A stretch of 64,000 nt of DNA from Nocardia panacis (lineage in GTDB: Bacteria > Actinomycetota > Actinomycetes > Mycobacteriales > Mycobacteriaceae). Below, in pieces: positions 40,501-49,801 of the stretch. The position numbers and the translations under genes are program-made. Under the pieces are notes generated by a model. It saw only the letters and a program-made list of their open reading frames with translations. It had not been told where the DNA came from and searched no databases. Numbering within the stretch: position 1 is the first letter of the stretch; the number at the start of each line of letters is the position of its first letter. The DNA is taken from the NCBI RefSeq assembly GCF_003598715.1, contig NZ_QZFU01000006.1, forward strand, positions 124,001 to 188,000, read 5' to 3'.

Positions 40501-41138
40501 CGCTGGCGCGGACCCGCGGGCAGGGTGTTGACGAGTTTGTCGAGTTCGGTGTGGGCCTCGGCGAGTTGTTCGGGCTCGACGAGGTGTTCGGCGAGTTGAC
40601 CCGACAGGGCGAGCACCGCCTCGGTGACCGAGACCGGCGTGCGTTCGGTATCCAGGTCCCCGTCCCAGGTCCGCACGACCTGGTGTGCGAGTTGCCACAA
40701 CTGCGTTTGCGTGAGCAGGGTCGCGGCGGGTTCGACCGGAAGCAGCAGACCGTGTTCGGAGAGCAGACGCCCCGCGTACGAGTGGTACGTGCTGATCTCC
40801 GGTTCGGCCCCGGCGAGTTGGGCGCGCAGACCGCCGGCGGGGTCGAGTTCGCGCAGCAGCGGCGATCCGGCCAGGCGGGCCAGCCGGGTCCGGATGCGAG
40901 AAGTCAACTGCTGGGCGGCCTTTCGAGTGAAGGTGAGGCCAAGCACCTCATCCGGCAGCACCAGCCGGTTGGCCACCATCCACACCACCCGCGCGGCCAT
41001 GGTCTCGGTTTTCCCGGCGCCCGCGCCCGCCACCACCAGTGTCGGACCCGGTGGGGCCGCGATGACCGCGGCCTGCTCATCGGTCGGGGTGGGCAGGCCG
41101 AGTGCGTCGGCTATTCGCTGGGGGGTTACCGGTGCCAC
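37560..41138 (-). CDS. adnB: AdnB, subunit of the AdnAB helicase-nuclease
   Basis: The protein is 1192 residues. An N-terminal UvrD-like motor has Walker A AGAGAGKTETMA and VLLDEYQDTGHAQR, VGDPMQSIYGWRGAS, and later [12 protein letters not shown]. The C-terminal RecB-type nuclease has GRIDAVF and VVDWKTG. With AdnA it resects double-strand breaks for recombination in mycolata. The GTG start overlaps the last base of the AdnA stop (TAGTG), so the two are coupled. A long acidic low-complexity linker precedes the nuclease. Confidence 0.93.
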   Translation of the reverse strand: MAPVTPQRIADALGLPTPTDEQAAVIAAPPGPTLVVAGAGAGKTETMAARVVWMVANRLVLPDEVLGLTFTRKAAQQLTSRIRTRLARLAGSPLLRELDPAGGLRAQLAGAEPEISTYHSYAGRLLSEHGLLLPVEPAATLLTQTQLWQLAHQVVRTWDGDLDTERTPVSVTEAVLALSGQLAEHLVEPEQLAEAHTELDKLVNTLPAGPRQRGGPSQTLRAIVQAQRERVALLPLVLRLAEALRRRGALDFGAQMSLAARLAAEHPEVATAERRRFRLVLLDEYQDTGHAQRILLAALFGGGPVESGSPATHDHDSPSGGEVSRLAVTAVGDPMQSIYGWRGASAANLPRFATDFPSAPGVPAPTLPLLTSWRNPPEALALANLVAEPLRRNAKAAGGVTVDALRAKPAAGPGIVALALTETVAEERDWVADRIAAEWAPARLGGDPPPTSAVLVRRNADAAPLAEALRAKGLPVEIVGLGGLLATPEVADILATLRLIAEPGAGSAAMRVLTGARWRIGVTDLAALARRARDLSIGRPRSGETTEITDAAALDGALREVAPEPAEQAGLADAIADPGPQEEYSALGYARIEELGRELSLLRERSGQPLTELVADIERTIGVGVETQARRAMSGTGAGREHLDAFAEVVAGYAADSGASLGGLLAFLAAAESVENGLEPGEVEVARDRVQVLTVHAAKGLEWAVVAVPHVVRGVFPSGAASGTWLGAPAELPTSLRGDRQQEDSADGVPVLDLSDVGDRADLERAIKAHKEALEVRRIDEERRLFYVALTRTERTLLVSAHHWSESGSSPKGPSDFLLELKSANESPDGPATGVLTVDHWADAPEPDAVNPFTDNPAAAEWPRDPLGSRRDPIEQGAALVHAALIELRSHKTEPDRQTSDPTRLDDLSPEFLPEPPDDPDHPPEFEDPDLDFPPEDPDFPFGPAELDDQPGSNPDDPEGWAADVDALLSELASAEATAREVELPGQLPATALVELRADPAKLAARLRRPLPYPPNPLARRGTAFHAWVQRWFASSGLLGFDELPGAADGGAPEAADADLTRMQEAFLNSAWSTRTPIEVEVPFETSLAGTVIRGRIDAVFTEPGGGWLVVDWKTGAEPKPAEESAVAVQLAVYRLAWARLMAARTGSDERSMLEKIGAAFHYVRTGRTIAPRHLAGPRELAELIRTSAPAE

Positions 41139-44100
41139 TACTCGTCGGTCACCTGCCTCCCGGTGTCGCGCACCGGGCAACTGCCCGCCACCGAACAGTG
41201 GCGACAGCCGTCATTGCGCATGGCGAGGTAGCTGGGGCCGCGGGTGGCCGCTGCCGCCTCGTGAATGGTGTCCCGCCAGGTTCGCAGCGCCGCCGCGTCC
41301 AGCGGCGCCTGCATTCGCTGCGTGGCCCCCTCTTTGCTGCTCGGTTTGGCGACATACACCAGTCGAGCACCGCCCGGTTCACCCACGATGCCGCTGCTCG
41401 GACCGGCGAATTCGTCCGCGCCGGTGGAAGATTCCTCCACTGCCTCGGCGGAATCCGCCGCGCCCGCCGCCCCCTCATCGGTTGGGTCCAGTGCGCCGAG
41501 GGCGGCGGCGACCTGGTAGGTGGCGAGTTGCGCGTGGTCGATCGCGGCCTGTTTGGTGACCGGGTTCTTGCCGGTTTTGACATCGACGATGACGAAGCGG
41601 CCGTCGCGGTCGCGTTCGAGGCGGTCGACGCGGCCCCGAATACGCACGGGCCGTTCGTCTTCCGCGCGGGCGGGCAGCACGCAGTCGACGGGGACCTCCA
41701 CCCCCGCCTGGGTGAGCTCGCCTCGGGTGTTGCGCACCCAGGCCATGAAGGTCTCGAGCATGGCCTCGGTGCGGCGGCGTTCCTGGCGGGAGTGCCAGCC
41801 GGTGCTCGAATCGACCTGCGCCCAAGTGCGTTCCAGGGCCGCACGCACCTGGGCCTCGGGGACTCGGCCCGCCAGCGCCTGGACCAGCGTGTGCACCAGA
41901 TTGCCTTTGACCGCGTGCGGATTGTCGCCGTCGGTGCCGCCGTTGCGCTCCAGCGCCCAGCGCAGTGGACAGGTGCGCAGCAGTTCCACCGTGGACGGGG
42001 AGAGCGCGACGGCGGATTCGTCGTCCCCCCACAGCGGTTCGGTGGAGCTGAGGTCGGCGGTGCCGTACCACTCGTCGGGGTGGGTGCCGCGCACACCCGC
42101 GTCGGCCAGTCGCGCCAACTGGTGCGCGGCGCGTCCCTTGCGCTGCGGGTCCGCCTCGGGATCGCAGACCACACCGCGCAATTCGGCCACCAGCGCGTGC
42201 ATCACCAGGGCGCGACCCGGATCGAGGACGGGTATCGCACCGGCTTCGGCGGCGTCGTCGTGGCCGAGCAGTTCGGCGAGGAACCGCGACGGCACCAGAT
42301 CCCGCTCCCCCGACGCGGATTCGACGGCCGTGACCAACAGTGAGCGCCGCGCTCTGCTGCACGCCACCAGCAGCAGCCTGCGTTCCTCGGCCAGGATCGG
42401 CGCGGCCCGGCTCACCCGCTCGCCCGGCGCGATGCCTGCGGTGAGGTCGATCAGGTCCTCGGTGTCGAGCAGCGTGCCCCGCGGCCGCGGATTGGGCCAG
42501 ATCCCTTCCTGCACGGCGGCCACCGCCACCACATCCCACTCCCGGCCCGCCGCGGCGTGCGCGCTCAGCAGGGCCACCGCATCGCCCGGCGCGGTCAGCG
42601 GTGCGTTGTCCAGCGGAATCTCCTGCTGGACAAGGTATTCCACGAATCCGGCGATACTCGCGCGCGGCAACCGATCCACATAGGCGGCAGCGGCGTCGAA
42701 GAGGCCGACTGCGGCGTCCAAATCGCGATCGGCCTGCATCCCGCCCGCGCCACCCCGCGCCGACTGCGCGGCCCAGCGCCGCTCCAACCGCGAGGCCGTC
42801 CACAGCGCCCACAGCACATCCTCGAGCCCACCGCCGCGCTTGCGCGCCAGACGCGCCCGATCCAGCGCGCCGAGCACCCGCCGCAGCGGCGCGGCCTCCA
42901 CATCGGTGAGCCCGGCGAGCACGGCGCGATTCCCCACCCCCACGAACAGATCCCGCAGAATCTCCGCCGAGGACATATCGATCAGCGGGGGTGTGGACGC
43001 ATTGCCGTCGAGCCAGTCGTCCTCGGACCGCGCCTCGGCGATCCGCTCGGTCGCATGCGCCGGGTCGACGCGCGGCGCGGCGACACCGCCCGCGGTCGCG
43101 TGCTCGGCGGCGCGCGGCGCTGCCGCCGACTCGGCGAGGGTTCGATCATCACCGGAAGTCCACCCGTCGTCGATCCCGTACCAGTCCGCCTCGTCCGCGA
43201 TGCGTGCGGCATCGGTGAAATACCGTTCGGGGGCTTCGGGTTCCGGTGCCGGCTCAGGATCGGGAATCGGCTCCTGATCGGGAATCAGCTCCGGTTGGGG
43301 CATTGGCGCGGCCGGATGGGTGCGCTCGAATTCCAGGACGCTGCGGCGGATTCCGCGCCGCAGCCTGCGCAGCGCGATCTGGTCGGCGCCGCCGAGCGGA
43401 CCCGCCAACAGGTCCAACGCGTCCTCGGGGGTGAAGGTGTCCGGATCGCGGTCCGGGGCGAGCAGGGCGCGCAGCGCCAACAGCTGCCAGGCCGCGCCGC
43501 GACGGCGGGCCAGGGGTGTATCCAGGACCGGCTGCTGCACCGGCACTCCCGCCGCGATCAGGGCGCGGCGCAGCGGCGCCAGCGACAGCGGCACGGACCG
43601 CACGATCACCGCCATCCGCGACCACGGGACTCCCCCGGTGAGATGCGCGCGCCGCAAATGATCGGCGATCAACGCGGCCTCCTTGGCGGGCGTGGCCAAG
43701 ACGCGCACCCGAACCGAGGTGCCGTCCGCCGCGGGGCGGGTATCGGCGGCAGGTGGCGCGACCCGGTGCGGCGCACTCCTCGGCAACCTCGCCGCGACCC
43801 GCGCCAGCGCCAGTTGGACGGCCGCACCCGCACGATGATTGCGCCGCAGCACGATACGTCGCTGCTCCGGGGCGCCCGGATCGGCGACGAAGCGCGAATC
43901 CGCGCCGCGAAAGGCGAAGACGGCCTGATCCGGATCACCCGCCACCACTGTGGTCGCCGACGCGCCGAGCGCGCGAATCAGCATGGCCGCCTGCGGGTCC
44001 AGATGCTGGGCGTCGTCCACCAGCAGGTAGCGGATTCGATTGCGCTCCGCCGCGAGCAGATTCGCGTCGCCCGCGAACGCGTCCAGCGCCGCGCCGACCA

Positions 44101-44884
44101 ATTCGGCGGCGTCGAGGGCGGGCGCGGTGGCTTCGGGCGCTGTCACCCCGACCGACCAGCGCAGCAGCATGGTCTGTTCGAAGCGCAGTCCGAAGCGGCC
44201 CGCCGCGACCCATTCGGCGCGGTCGTGCTCGCGGCCGAGGCGGATCAGATCCTCCGGTCCGAGTCCGCGTTCGGTGGCGCGCAGCAGCAGGTCGCGCAAT
44301 TGTTCGGCGAATCCGGTGAGGCCGAGTGCGGGCCGCAGTCGCTGCGGCCAGAGTCCGCGCGCGCCCTCGGCCATATCCGCCAGCTCGCCGCGCAGCATTT
44401 CGCGCAGTGCCGCATCCTGTTCGGCGCCGGTCAGCAAACGCGGTGGCGGATTGCCGTGCGCGGCGGCGTGTCTGCGCAGCACCGCGAAGGCGTAGGAGTG
44501 CACGGTCCGCACCAGCGGTTCGCGGGTGGCGCCGGGCACCCCGCCCGCACTCCCGGAGGCAGGGGTGAGCCGGGCGGTGACGGCATCGCGCAGTGCGCCC
44601 GCCGCCCGCTTGGAATGCGTCAGTACCAGCACCGATTCCGGATCGGCTCCGGCCGCGACGCGTCCGGCGGCCAGCTCGACCAGCAGCGCGGTCTTGCCCG
44701 TCCCCGGCCCGCCGAGCACCTGCCATGGCGACCAACCGGGACGCGGCGGACCGCCGCGCTCCAGCGCCTCGAACAGCGCGCGCACCTCGGCGCCCCAGGT
44801 CCGAGCCGGGGGTGCCGCCACACTTCGGCGAACAAGTCGCACCGCGCTATCCGATCGCACCACACGGGCTATTGCAACAGACAC
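41138..44884 (-). CDS. adnA: AdnA, subunit of the AdnAB helicase-nuclease
   Basis: The protein is about 1248 residues from the GTG at 44884, which has GGAG directly before it; the true start may be slightly downstream. The motor has Walker A GGPGTGKTALLVE. The C-terminal nuclease has GRVDRLE and VDVKTGKNP. Cysteines in LLRTCPLRW and CRHCSVAGSC frame it as an iron-sulfur RecB nuclease (AddB-like arrangement). It is upstream of and coupled to adnB. Divergent from lipV; the 70-base gap must hold both promoters. Confidence 0.9.
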   Translation of the reverse strand: MSVAIARVVRSDSAVRLVRRSVAAPPARTWGAEVRALFEALERGGPPRPGWSPWQVLGGPGTGKTALLVELAAGRVAAGADPESVLVLTHSKRAAGALRDAVTARLTPASGSAGGVPGATREPLVRTVHSYAFAVLRRHAAAHGNPPPRLLTGAEQDAALREMLRGELADMAEGARGLWPQRLRPALGLTGFAEQLRDLLLRATERGLGPEDLIRLGREHDRAEWVAAGRFGLRFEQTMLLRWSVGVTAPEATAPALDAAELVGAALDAFAGDANLLAAERNRIRYLLVDDAQHLDPQAAMLIRALGASATTVVAGDPDQAVFAFRGADSRFVADPGAPEQRRIVLRRNHRAGAAVQLALARVAARLPRSAPHRVAPPAADTRPAADGTSVRVRVLATPAKEAALIADHLRRAHLTGGVPWSRMAVIVRSVPLSLAPLRRALIAAGVPVQQPVLDTPLARRRGAAWQLLALRALLAPDRDPDTFTPEDALDLLAGPLGGADQIALRRLRRGIRRSVLEFERTHPAAPMPQPELIPDQEPIPDPEPAPEPEAPERYFTDAARIADEADWYGIDDGWTSGDDRTLAESAAAPRAAEHATAGGVAAPRVDPAHATERIAEARSEDDWLDGNASTPPLIDMSSAEILRDLFVGVGNRAVLAGLTDVEAAPLRRVLGALDRARLARKRGGGLEDVLWALWTASRLERRWAAQSARGGAGGMQADRDLDAAVGLFDAAAAYVDRLPRASIAGFVEYLVQQEIPLDNAPLTAPGDAVALLSAHAAAGREWDVVAVAAVQEGIWPNPRPRGTLLDTEDLIDLTAGIAPGERVSRAAPILAEERRLLLVACSRARRSLLVTAVESASGERDLVPSRFLAELLGHDDAAEAGAIPVLDPGRALVMHALVAELRGVVCDPEADPQRKGRAAHQLARLADAGVRGTHPDEWYGTADLSSTEPLWGDDESAVALSPSTVELLRTCPLRWALERNGGTDGDNPHAVKGNLVHTLVQALAGRVPEAQVRAALERTWAQVDSSTGWHSRQERRRTEAMLETFMAWVRNTRGELTQAGVEVPVDCVLPARAEDERPVRIRGRVDRLERDRDGRFVIVDVKTGKNPVTKQAAIDHAQLATYQVAAALGALDPTDEGAAGAADSAEAVEESSTGADEFAGPSSGIVGEPGGARLVYVAKPSSKEGATQRMQAPLDAAALRTWRDTIHEAAAATRGPSYLAMRNDGCRHCSVAGSCPVRDTGRQVTDE

Positions 44885-44954
44885 CTCCGACAGACCGTTC
44901 GGTCCCCCGCACCGCCCACAGCCGACCGTGCCCGAGCTCACACGCCACAATGGT

Positions 44955-45728
44955 GTGGTGGCTCAGCTTCATGTGCACCGATTCGGCCCCGCCGACGCGC
45001 CGACCATTCTGGCCCTGCACGGACTGACCGGGCACGGTCTGCGCTGGGCCGCGCTGGCCGAACGCCTGCCCGAATACCGGATCATCGCCCCCGACCTGCG
45101 CGGGCACGGCGCGTCGACATCGCTGCCGCCCTGGGATTTCGAGACGATCAGCGCCGACCTGCTCGAACTGGTCGAGGCCGAATCGACCGGTCCGGTGCTG
45201 CTGCTCGGCCACTCCTTCGGCGGCGCGTGCGCGCTGCACCTGCTGCGGCGCCGCCCCGATCTGGCCCACCGGCTCATCCTGCTCGACCCGGCGGTCGCGC
45301 TGGATCCGCAGATGCTCACCATGATCGCGCTGGCCTCGCTGGCCGCCCCCGACTACGCCGACCGGGACGCGGCCCGCCGCGACAAGCTGGCCACCGGCTG
45401 GGACGACGCGGATCCCCGCCTGCTCGAGGCGGAGTTGGCTCAGCATCTGGTCCCCACCGACAACGGACGGGTGGCCTGGCGCACCAACCTCGCCGCGACC
45501 ACCGCCTACTGGGGTCAACTGGCCCGCCCGTTCGTCGTTCCGCCCGCGGAACTGAAAACCGTTCTGGTGCAGGCGATGCGGTCCCAACCCCCGATGGTGA
45601 CCCCCGAGTTCCGCGCCGCGCTCGTCACCCACCAGGGCGCGAATCTCACGGTGTTGGAATGGGATTGCCAACACATGGTGGTGCAGTCCCATGCCGACGA
45701 GGTCGCCGCTCTGGTGCGCGGGCAGTGA
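44955..45728 (+). CDS. lipV: Alpha/beta hydrolase, LipV-like (Rv3203)
   Basis: The protein is 257 residues. Motifs in order: ILALHGLTGHG (oxyanion hole), GHSFGGAC with the nucleophile Ser, and the final His in WDCQHMV. The mycobacterial homologue is an esterase/lipase. GTG 44955 and GTG 44958 are adjacent alternatives. It is followed 1 base later by the alkyltransferase-like gene, so the two are co-transcribed. Confidence 0.82.
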   Translation: MVAQLHVHRFGPADAPTILALHGLTGHGLRWAALAERLPEYRIIAPDLRGHGASTSLPPWDFETISADLLELVEAESTGPVLLLGHSFGGACALHLLRRRPDLAHRLILLDPAVALDPQMLTMIALASLAAPDYADRDAARRDKLATGWDDADPRLLEAELAQHLVPTDNGRVAWRTNLAATTAYWGQLARPFVVPPAELKTVLVQAMRSQPPMVTPEFRAALVTHQGANLTVLEWDCQHMVVQSHADEVAALVRGQ

Positions 45729-45729
45729 G

Positions 45730-46035
45730 ATGCCCACCTCCGACGCCGAGATCGAGCGCGTGCGCGAACTGGTCGCGCTGATCCCGCCGGGCCGGGTCGC
45801 CACCTACGGCGATATCGCCGCCGCGGCCGGACTGTCCACCCCGCGCACCGTCGGGTGGATCATGCGCACCGACGCCGCGGATCTGCCCTGGCACCGGGTG
45901 ATCGGCGCGAGCGGCCGCCCCGCCGCCCATCTGGCCCACCGCCAACTGGCGCTGCTCGCCGCCGAGGGCACGCCGATCCTGGACGACCGGGTGGACCTGC
46001 GCGCGGCGCGATTCCCGTTCGCGGCGAATCCATAA
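45730..46035 (+). CDS. Alkyltransferase-like (ATL) DNA-repair protein, Rv3204-like
   Basis: The protein is 101 residues, corresponding to only the DNA-binding domain of O6-alkylguanine methyltransferase: VATYGDIAAAAGL, the helix-turn-helix PRTVGWIMR, and the active-site segment DLPWHRVIGA. The methyl-accepting Cys of PCHR is Trp54 here, the hallmark of ATL proteins, which bind O6-alkylguanine and hand it to nucleotide excision repair. It overlaps the lipV operon end and closes the block shared with M. tuberculosis. Confidence 0.88.
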   Translation: MPTSDAEIERVRELVALIPPGRVATYGDIAAAAGLSTPRTVGWIMRTDAADLPWHRVIGASGRPAAHLAHRQLALLAAEGTPILDDRVDLRAARFPFAANP

Positions 46036-46067
46036 CGACACAGTGGGGCCGCGACTACGGTGGTGGG

Positions 46068-46817
46068 ATGTCCACCCGTCTGGCATGCGTCGTCTTCGAT
46101 GCGGACCGGCTCGGTCTGGTCGCGCGGTTCTGGGCCGACCTGCTCGGCTGGATCGTCGCGCTGGACAGACCGGATCGCATCGATATCGCGCCGTGCGATC
46201 CGGACGGGCCGGGTCCCGCGCTCACCTTCGTGCCCGCCGCGCGGGCCAAATCCGGCAAGAATCGCATCCATCCGGACCTGTCGAGCCGGTCGCTGGATCA
46301 TCAGCGACTACAGGTGGATCGGGCGTTGGCGCTGGGCGCGCGGCGCATCGATATCGGACAGGGCGCGGTGCCGTGGGAGGTGCTCGCCGATCCGGAGGGC
46401 AATGAGTTCTGCGTGCTCGAACCCCGCGAGGAATATGTCGATACCGGCGCGGTGGCGGCCATTGTCGTCGATACCGGCGATCCGGTCCGGCTCGCCGAAT
46501 TCTGGTCCGCCGCATCGGGTTGGCCGCTGATCCACGCCGACGGCGACACGGCGGGTCTTCGCCCGCCCACCGGGCTCGGCAGTTGGCTGGAGTTCGTCCG
46601 GAATCCGGACCGCAAATCCGGCCGCAACCGCTTGCAGTTCGATCTGTCCGCCTTTCCCGGCGATCCCGACGCGGAGGCGGCGCGGCTGTGCGCGGCGGGC
46701 GCGACGCGGATCGCGGAGGCGGGCGGCGCGCCGGGACTGGCCCTCGCCGACCCGGAAACCAACGAGTTCCGCGTGCTGCGCCCGCCGACGGCCCACTGCG
46801 CGCCGCGCAGTAACTAG
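46068..46817 (+). CDS. Tandem VOC (glyoxalase-like) protein
   Basis: The protein is 249 residues, two VOC domains of about 120 residues. Each starts with a variant of VxxDTxDxxRLAxFWxxLxGW (FDADRLGLVARFWADLLGW and VDTGDPVRLAEFWSAASGW) and ends with DPEGNEFCVL or DPETNEFRVL. This layout is the glyoxalase-like (DUF/Glyoxalase_6) group common in actinobacteria. Function unknown; it may be enzymatic or a drug-binding protein. Confidence 0.82.
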   Translation: MSTRLACVVFDADRLGLVARFWADLLGWIVALDRPDRIDIAPCDPDGPGPALTFVPAARAKSGKNRIHPDLSSRSLDHQRLQVDRALALGARRIDIGQGAVPWEVLADPEGNEFCVLEPREEYVDTGAVAAIVVDTGDPVRLAEFWSAASGWPLIHADGDTAGLRPPTGLGSWLEFVRNPDRKSGRNRLQFDLSAFPGDPDAEAARLCAAGATRIAEAGGAPGLALADPETNEFRVLRPPTAHCAPRSN

Positions 46818-46853
46818 CATTTGGACCATGCGGTTGCTTTCAGGGCGCGCCCG

Positions 46854-48881
46854 ATGAGGGCAGCCGACGCCATCGTGCTGGCAGGCGGGCGGGCCAGCCG
46901 AATGGGCGGCGTGGACAAACCCGCGATCGTCATCGGCGGCCGCAGCATGCTCGACGCGGCGCTCACCGCGGTCGCGCACTGCGGGCACACCGTGGTGGTC
47001 GGACCGCACCGCCCCGAACTCGATCCCGCCATCCGGCAGGCGCGTGAGGTGCCGCCGGGGTCGGGTCCGGTGGCCGCCATCGCCGCAGGCCTCGCCGCGC
47101 TCGGCGCCGAGGCCGCGCCCCTGATCGTCGTGCTCGCCGCCGATCTGCCCTTCCTCACCGAATGGACCGTCTGCGAACTCGTCCGCCGCGCCGAGCAGAC
47201 CGGCGCGGAGGCCCTCTTCGCCGCCGACGATTCCGGTCGTCCGCAGTACCTGATCGGCGTCTGGCGGCGCACCGCCCTCAAAGACGCCATGGCGCAACTG
47301 GATTCGCCGATCAATCAGCCGATGAAGGCGCTGGTCCCCACCGAGACGGTGCTGATCTCCGTCCCCGGTATCGCCGACTGCGATACCGACGAAGCGGTCC
47401 TGCGCGCCAGGGCCGCCGTCGCCACCGGCGGAAATGCGCTGGTGGACACCGAATCCCACGGTCTCCCGGTCGAGCCGGTAGCCACCGACGGTCATCGGGA
47501 CCGATCCGCACCGGACTCGTCCACCGGCATTCGGCCCGAACGCGACGAATTCACCGCTTCCGGTCGCCGATCCGCACCAGAGAATCGCACCGCCGCGGCA
47601 GCAGCGGCGAACGCACCGAGCACCGCGGGCGCCAGAGTGTCCAGCGCGGGAAACGGGTCGGGCAAGCACGACCACAATGGCGCGCCCGCCGCTCCTGCGG
47701 ATCCCCCGAGCGCCGACCGGCCGCCGCTTTCCCTCGACGAGGCACGAGACACGCTGCGCGCGGAACTGACCCGACTGGTCGTCTACCACGCCGAACTCCA
47801 CCTCGTGCGCGGCGCGACCCTCGCCGAGCCCCTGCGCGCGGCGGGTCCGCTCCCCCGCTTCGATGTCTCGGCCATGGATGGCTACGCCGTGGCGGGCGAT
47901 GGCCCATGGCGACTGCGGCGCGATATCGGATTCGCGGGTGGGCAGCGCCCCGTGGGGTTGCTCTCGGGTGAGGCGGTGCGCATCGCGACCGGCGCGCACG
48001 TTCCGGACGGCACCACCGCCGTGGTGCGCGACGAGTTCGCCAGGGTCGCGGGCGAGACCCTGTCCCGACGACCGGATACGCCGGTGCGCGACGATATCCG
48101 GCACCGCGGCGAGGACCGCAGGCCCGGCGACCTGATCGCCGACGCAGGCACCCCTATCGACGCGATGCTGATCTCGGCGGCCGCGAGCGTCGAGGTGACG
48201 GCGGCGCCGGTGCGCGGCCCGGTGCGATCGCGCCTGATCATGACCGGTGACGAGATCCGGTCGGCAGGTCCGTTGCAGACCGGGCAGACCCGCGACTCGA
48301 TCGGACCGATTCTGCCGGATCTGCTGTCCCAACACGGTATTCGGACGATCGATCGAACCCACCTGCGCGACACCCCGACCGGATTCGACGAGGTGCTCGC
48401 CGCGGCGGCGGAGTGCGACCTGCTGGTGGTGGTCGGCGCGACCGGCGGCGGTGCGGCCGACCAGCTGCGCGCGGCCGTCGCGCGGGCGGGCGCGCGCATC
48501 CTGGTGCCGCGCTTGCGTTTGCGACCCGGCGGCTCGACCCTGGTCGCCGCGCTCGACGACGGGCCGGTGCTGCTCGGCCTGCCGGGCAACCCGTTCGCGG
48601 CGGTCGCCGCACTGACGGCGCTGGCCCCGGCGATCGTCGACGGACTGACCGCGCGTCGGCCGAGCCGCCCGGTGCTCGGCCCCCTACACAACGCCGCCGC
48701 GATCTCGGGTCCGGTCCCGCGCGTCGTCCCGGTGCGCGGTGCGCCGCAGGGGGGTTGGTTCGGTGATCCGAATATCCGCACCGCCCACCTCGGCGGTCTG
48801 ATCGATCGCGATGGCCTGGCGGTGGTGCCGCCCGACGCGCGCGACGGCGATCCGGTCGAATTCCTGCCGCTGCGCCCCTGA
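46854..48881 (+). CDS. MobA-MoeA fusion for molybdenum cofactor synthesis
   Basis: The protein is 675 residues. The N-terminal half is MobA-like nucleotidyltransferase (IVLAGGRASRMGGVDKP and the DLPFLTEW Asp), which attaches GMP to molybdopterin. A disordered linker of about 80 residues (Ala/Gly/Pro-rich) joins a MoeA-like half with VSAMDGYAVAG and LLGLPGNPFAA, which inserts molybdenum. ATG 46854 is preferred over an upstream TTG. The fused order lets molybdopterin be metallated and then nucleotidylated in one chain. Some MoeA loop residues (GDEI and GATGGG) deviate, so activity needs testing. Confidence 0.85.
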   Translation: MRAADAIVLAGGRASRMGGVDKPAIVIGGRSMLDAALTAVAHCGHTVVVGPHRPELDPAIRQAREVPPGSGPVAAIAAGLAALGAEAAPLIVVLAADLPFLTEWTVCELVRRAEQTGAEALFAADDSGRPQYLIGVWRRTALKDAMAQLDSPINQPMKALVPTETVLISVPGIADCDTDEAVLRARAAVATGGNALVDTESHGLPVEPVATDGHRDRSAPDSSTGIRPERDEFTASGRRSAPENRTAAAAAANAPSTAGARVSSAGNGSGKHDHNGAPAAPADPPSADRPPLSLDEARDTLRAELTRLVVYHAELHLVRGATLAEPLRAAGPLPRFDVSAMDGYAVAGDGPWRLRRDIGFAGGQRPVGLLSGEAVRIATGAHVPDGTTAVVRDEFARVAGETLSRRPDTPVRDDIRHRGEDRRPGDLIADAGTPIDAMLISAAASVEVTAAPVRGPVRSRLIMTGDEIRSAGPLQTGQTRDSIGPILPDLLSQHGIRTIDRTHLRDTPTGFDEVLAAAAECDLLVVVGATGGGAADQLRAAVARAGARILVPRLRLRPGGSTLVAALDDGPVLLGLPGNPFAAVAALTALAPAIVDGLTARRPSRPVLGPLHNAAAISGPVPRVVPVRGAPQGGWFGDPNIRTAHLGGLIDRDGLAVVPPDARDGDPVEFLPLRP

Positions 48882-48924
48882 TTTCGGTTGCCATTCGACG
48901 AATTCCGATCCGATAATCGCTGAC

Positions 48925-49683
48925 ATGTCCGATGATTTCACGCAATTGGTGACCGAGGCCGCCGCGGCCCCGATCGACGGCTGGGATTTCGATTGGCTCG
49001 CGGGCCGGGCCTCCGAACAGCGTCCGTCCTGGGGTTATCAGCGCCTGATGAGCGAGCGACTGGCGAAAGCGGATGCGGCGCTTGATATCCAAACCGGCGG
49101 CGGCGAGGTGCTGGCGGGTGCGCCGAAATTCCCGCCGCTGCTGGCCGCCACCGAATCCTGGCCGCCGAATATCGAGCGGGCGACGCGACTGCTGCATCCG
49201 CGCGGCGCGGTGGTGGTGGCCGTCGCGCCGCAGCCGCCGCTGCCCTTCGGGGACGATGCCTTCGATCTGGTGCTCAGCAGGCATCCGATCGCGCCGTGGT
49301 GGTCGGAGATCGCGCGGGTGCTGCGCCCGTCCGGGGCTTATTTTGCCCAGCATGTCGGGCCTGCCAGCGTCTTCGAACTGGTGGAGTGGTTCATCGGCCC
49401 GCAGTCGCCTCCGGTGCGCCGTCGCCGCCATCCCGACGACGATGTGGCGGCGGCCGAGGCGGCGGGCCTGCGGGTCACCGATCTGCGGGTCGAGCGGCTG
49501 CGGGTGGAATTCCGCGATATCGGCGCGGTGGTCTACTTCCTGCGCAAGGTGCCGTGGATGGTGCCCGATTTCACCCCGGAACGCTATGGCGAAGCCTTGC
49601 GCAAGATGTATGCCGAAATCGCCGAGAACGGCCCATTCATCGCCTATTCCAGTCGATTTCTCATCGAGGCGCGAAAACCGTGA
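48925..49683 (+). CDS. SAM-dependent methyltransferase (class I)
   Basis: The protein is 252 residues. The Rossmann core is visible: motif I ALDIQTGGGEVL, the acidic end of strand 2 altered, DDAFDLVLSRHP (motif IV area) and the hydrophobic strand YFAQHVG after it. The shape resembles UbiE/menG-type small-molecule enzymes. It is monocistronic. Substrate unknown. Confidence 0.8.
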   Translation: MSDDFTQLVTEAAAAPIDGWDFDWLAGRASEQRPSWGYQRLMSERLAKADAALDIQTGGGEVLAGAPKFPPLLAATESWPPNIERATRLLHPRGAVVVAVAPQPPLPFGDDAFDLVLSRHPIAPWWSEIARVLRPSGAYFAQHVGPASVFELVEWFIGPQSPPVRRRRHPDDDVAAAEAAGLRVTDLRVERLRVEFRDIGAVVYFLRKVPWMVPDFTPERYGEALRKMYAEIAENGPFIAYSSRFLIEARKP

Positions 49684-49801
49684 CGACACGCCATTTCGGC
49701 CGGTAATTCAGCTATTTCCGGCCATTTCCAACACCGCGGTCGGGCACTGGCTAGTGTGTTGCCTTGGGCGAATACCTATCCCCGGAAAGGACCGTGTGGA
49801 G

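Noticed and set aside
42557..45781. A 1074-residue plus-strand open frame opposite adnA
   Set aside because: It lacks domains and overlaps the helicase-nuclease motifs on the other strand; it is a codon-bias artefact.
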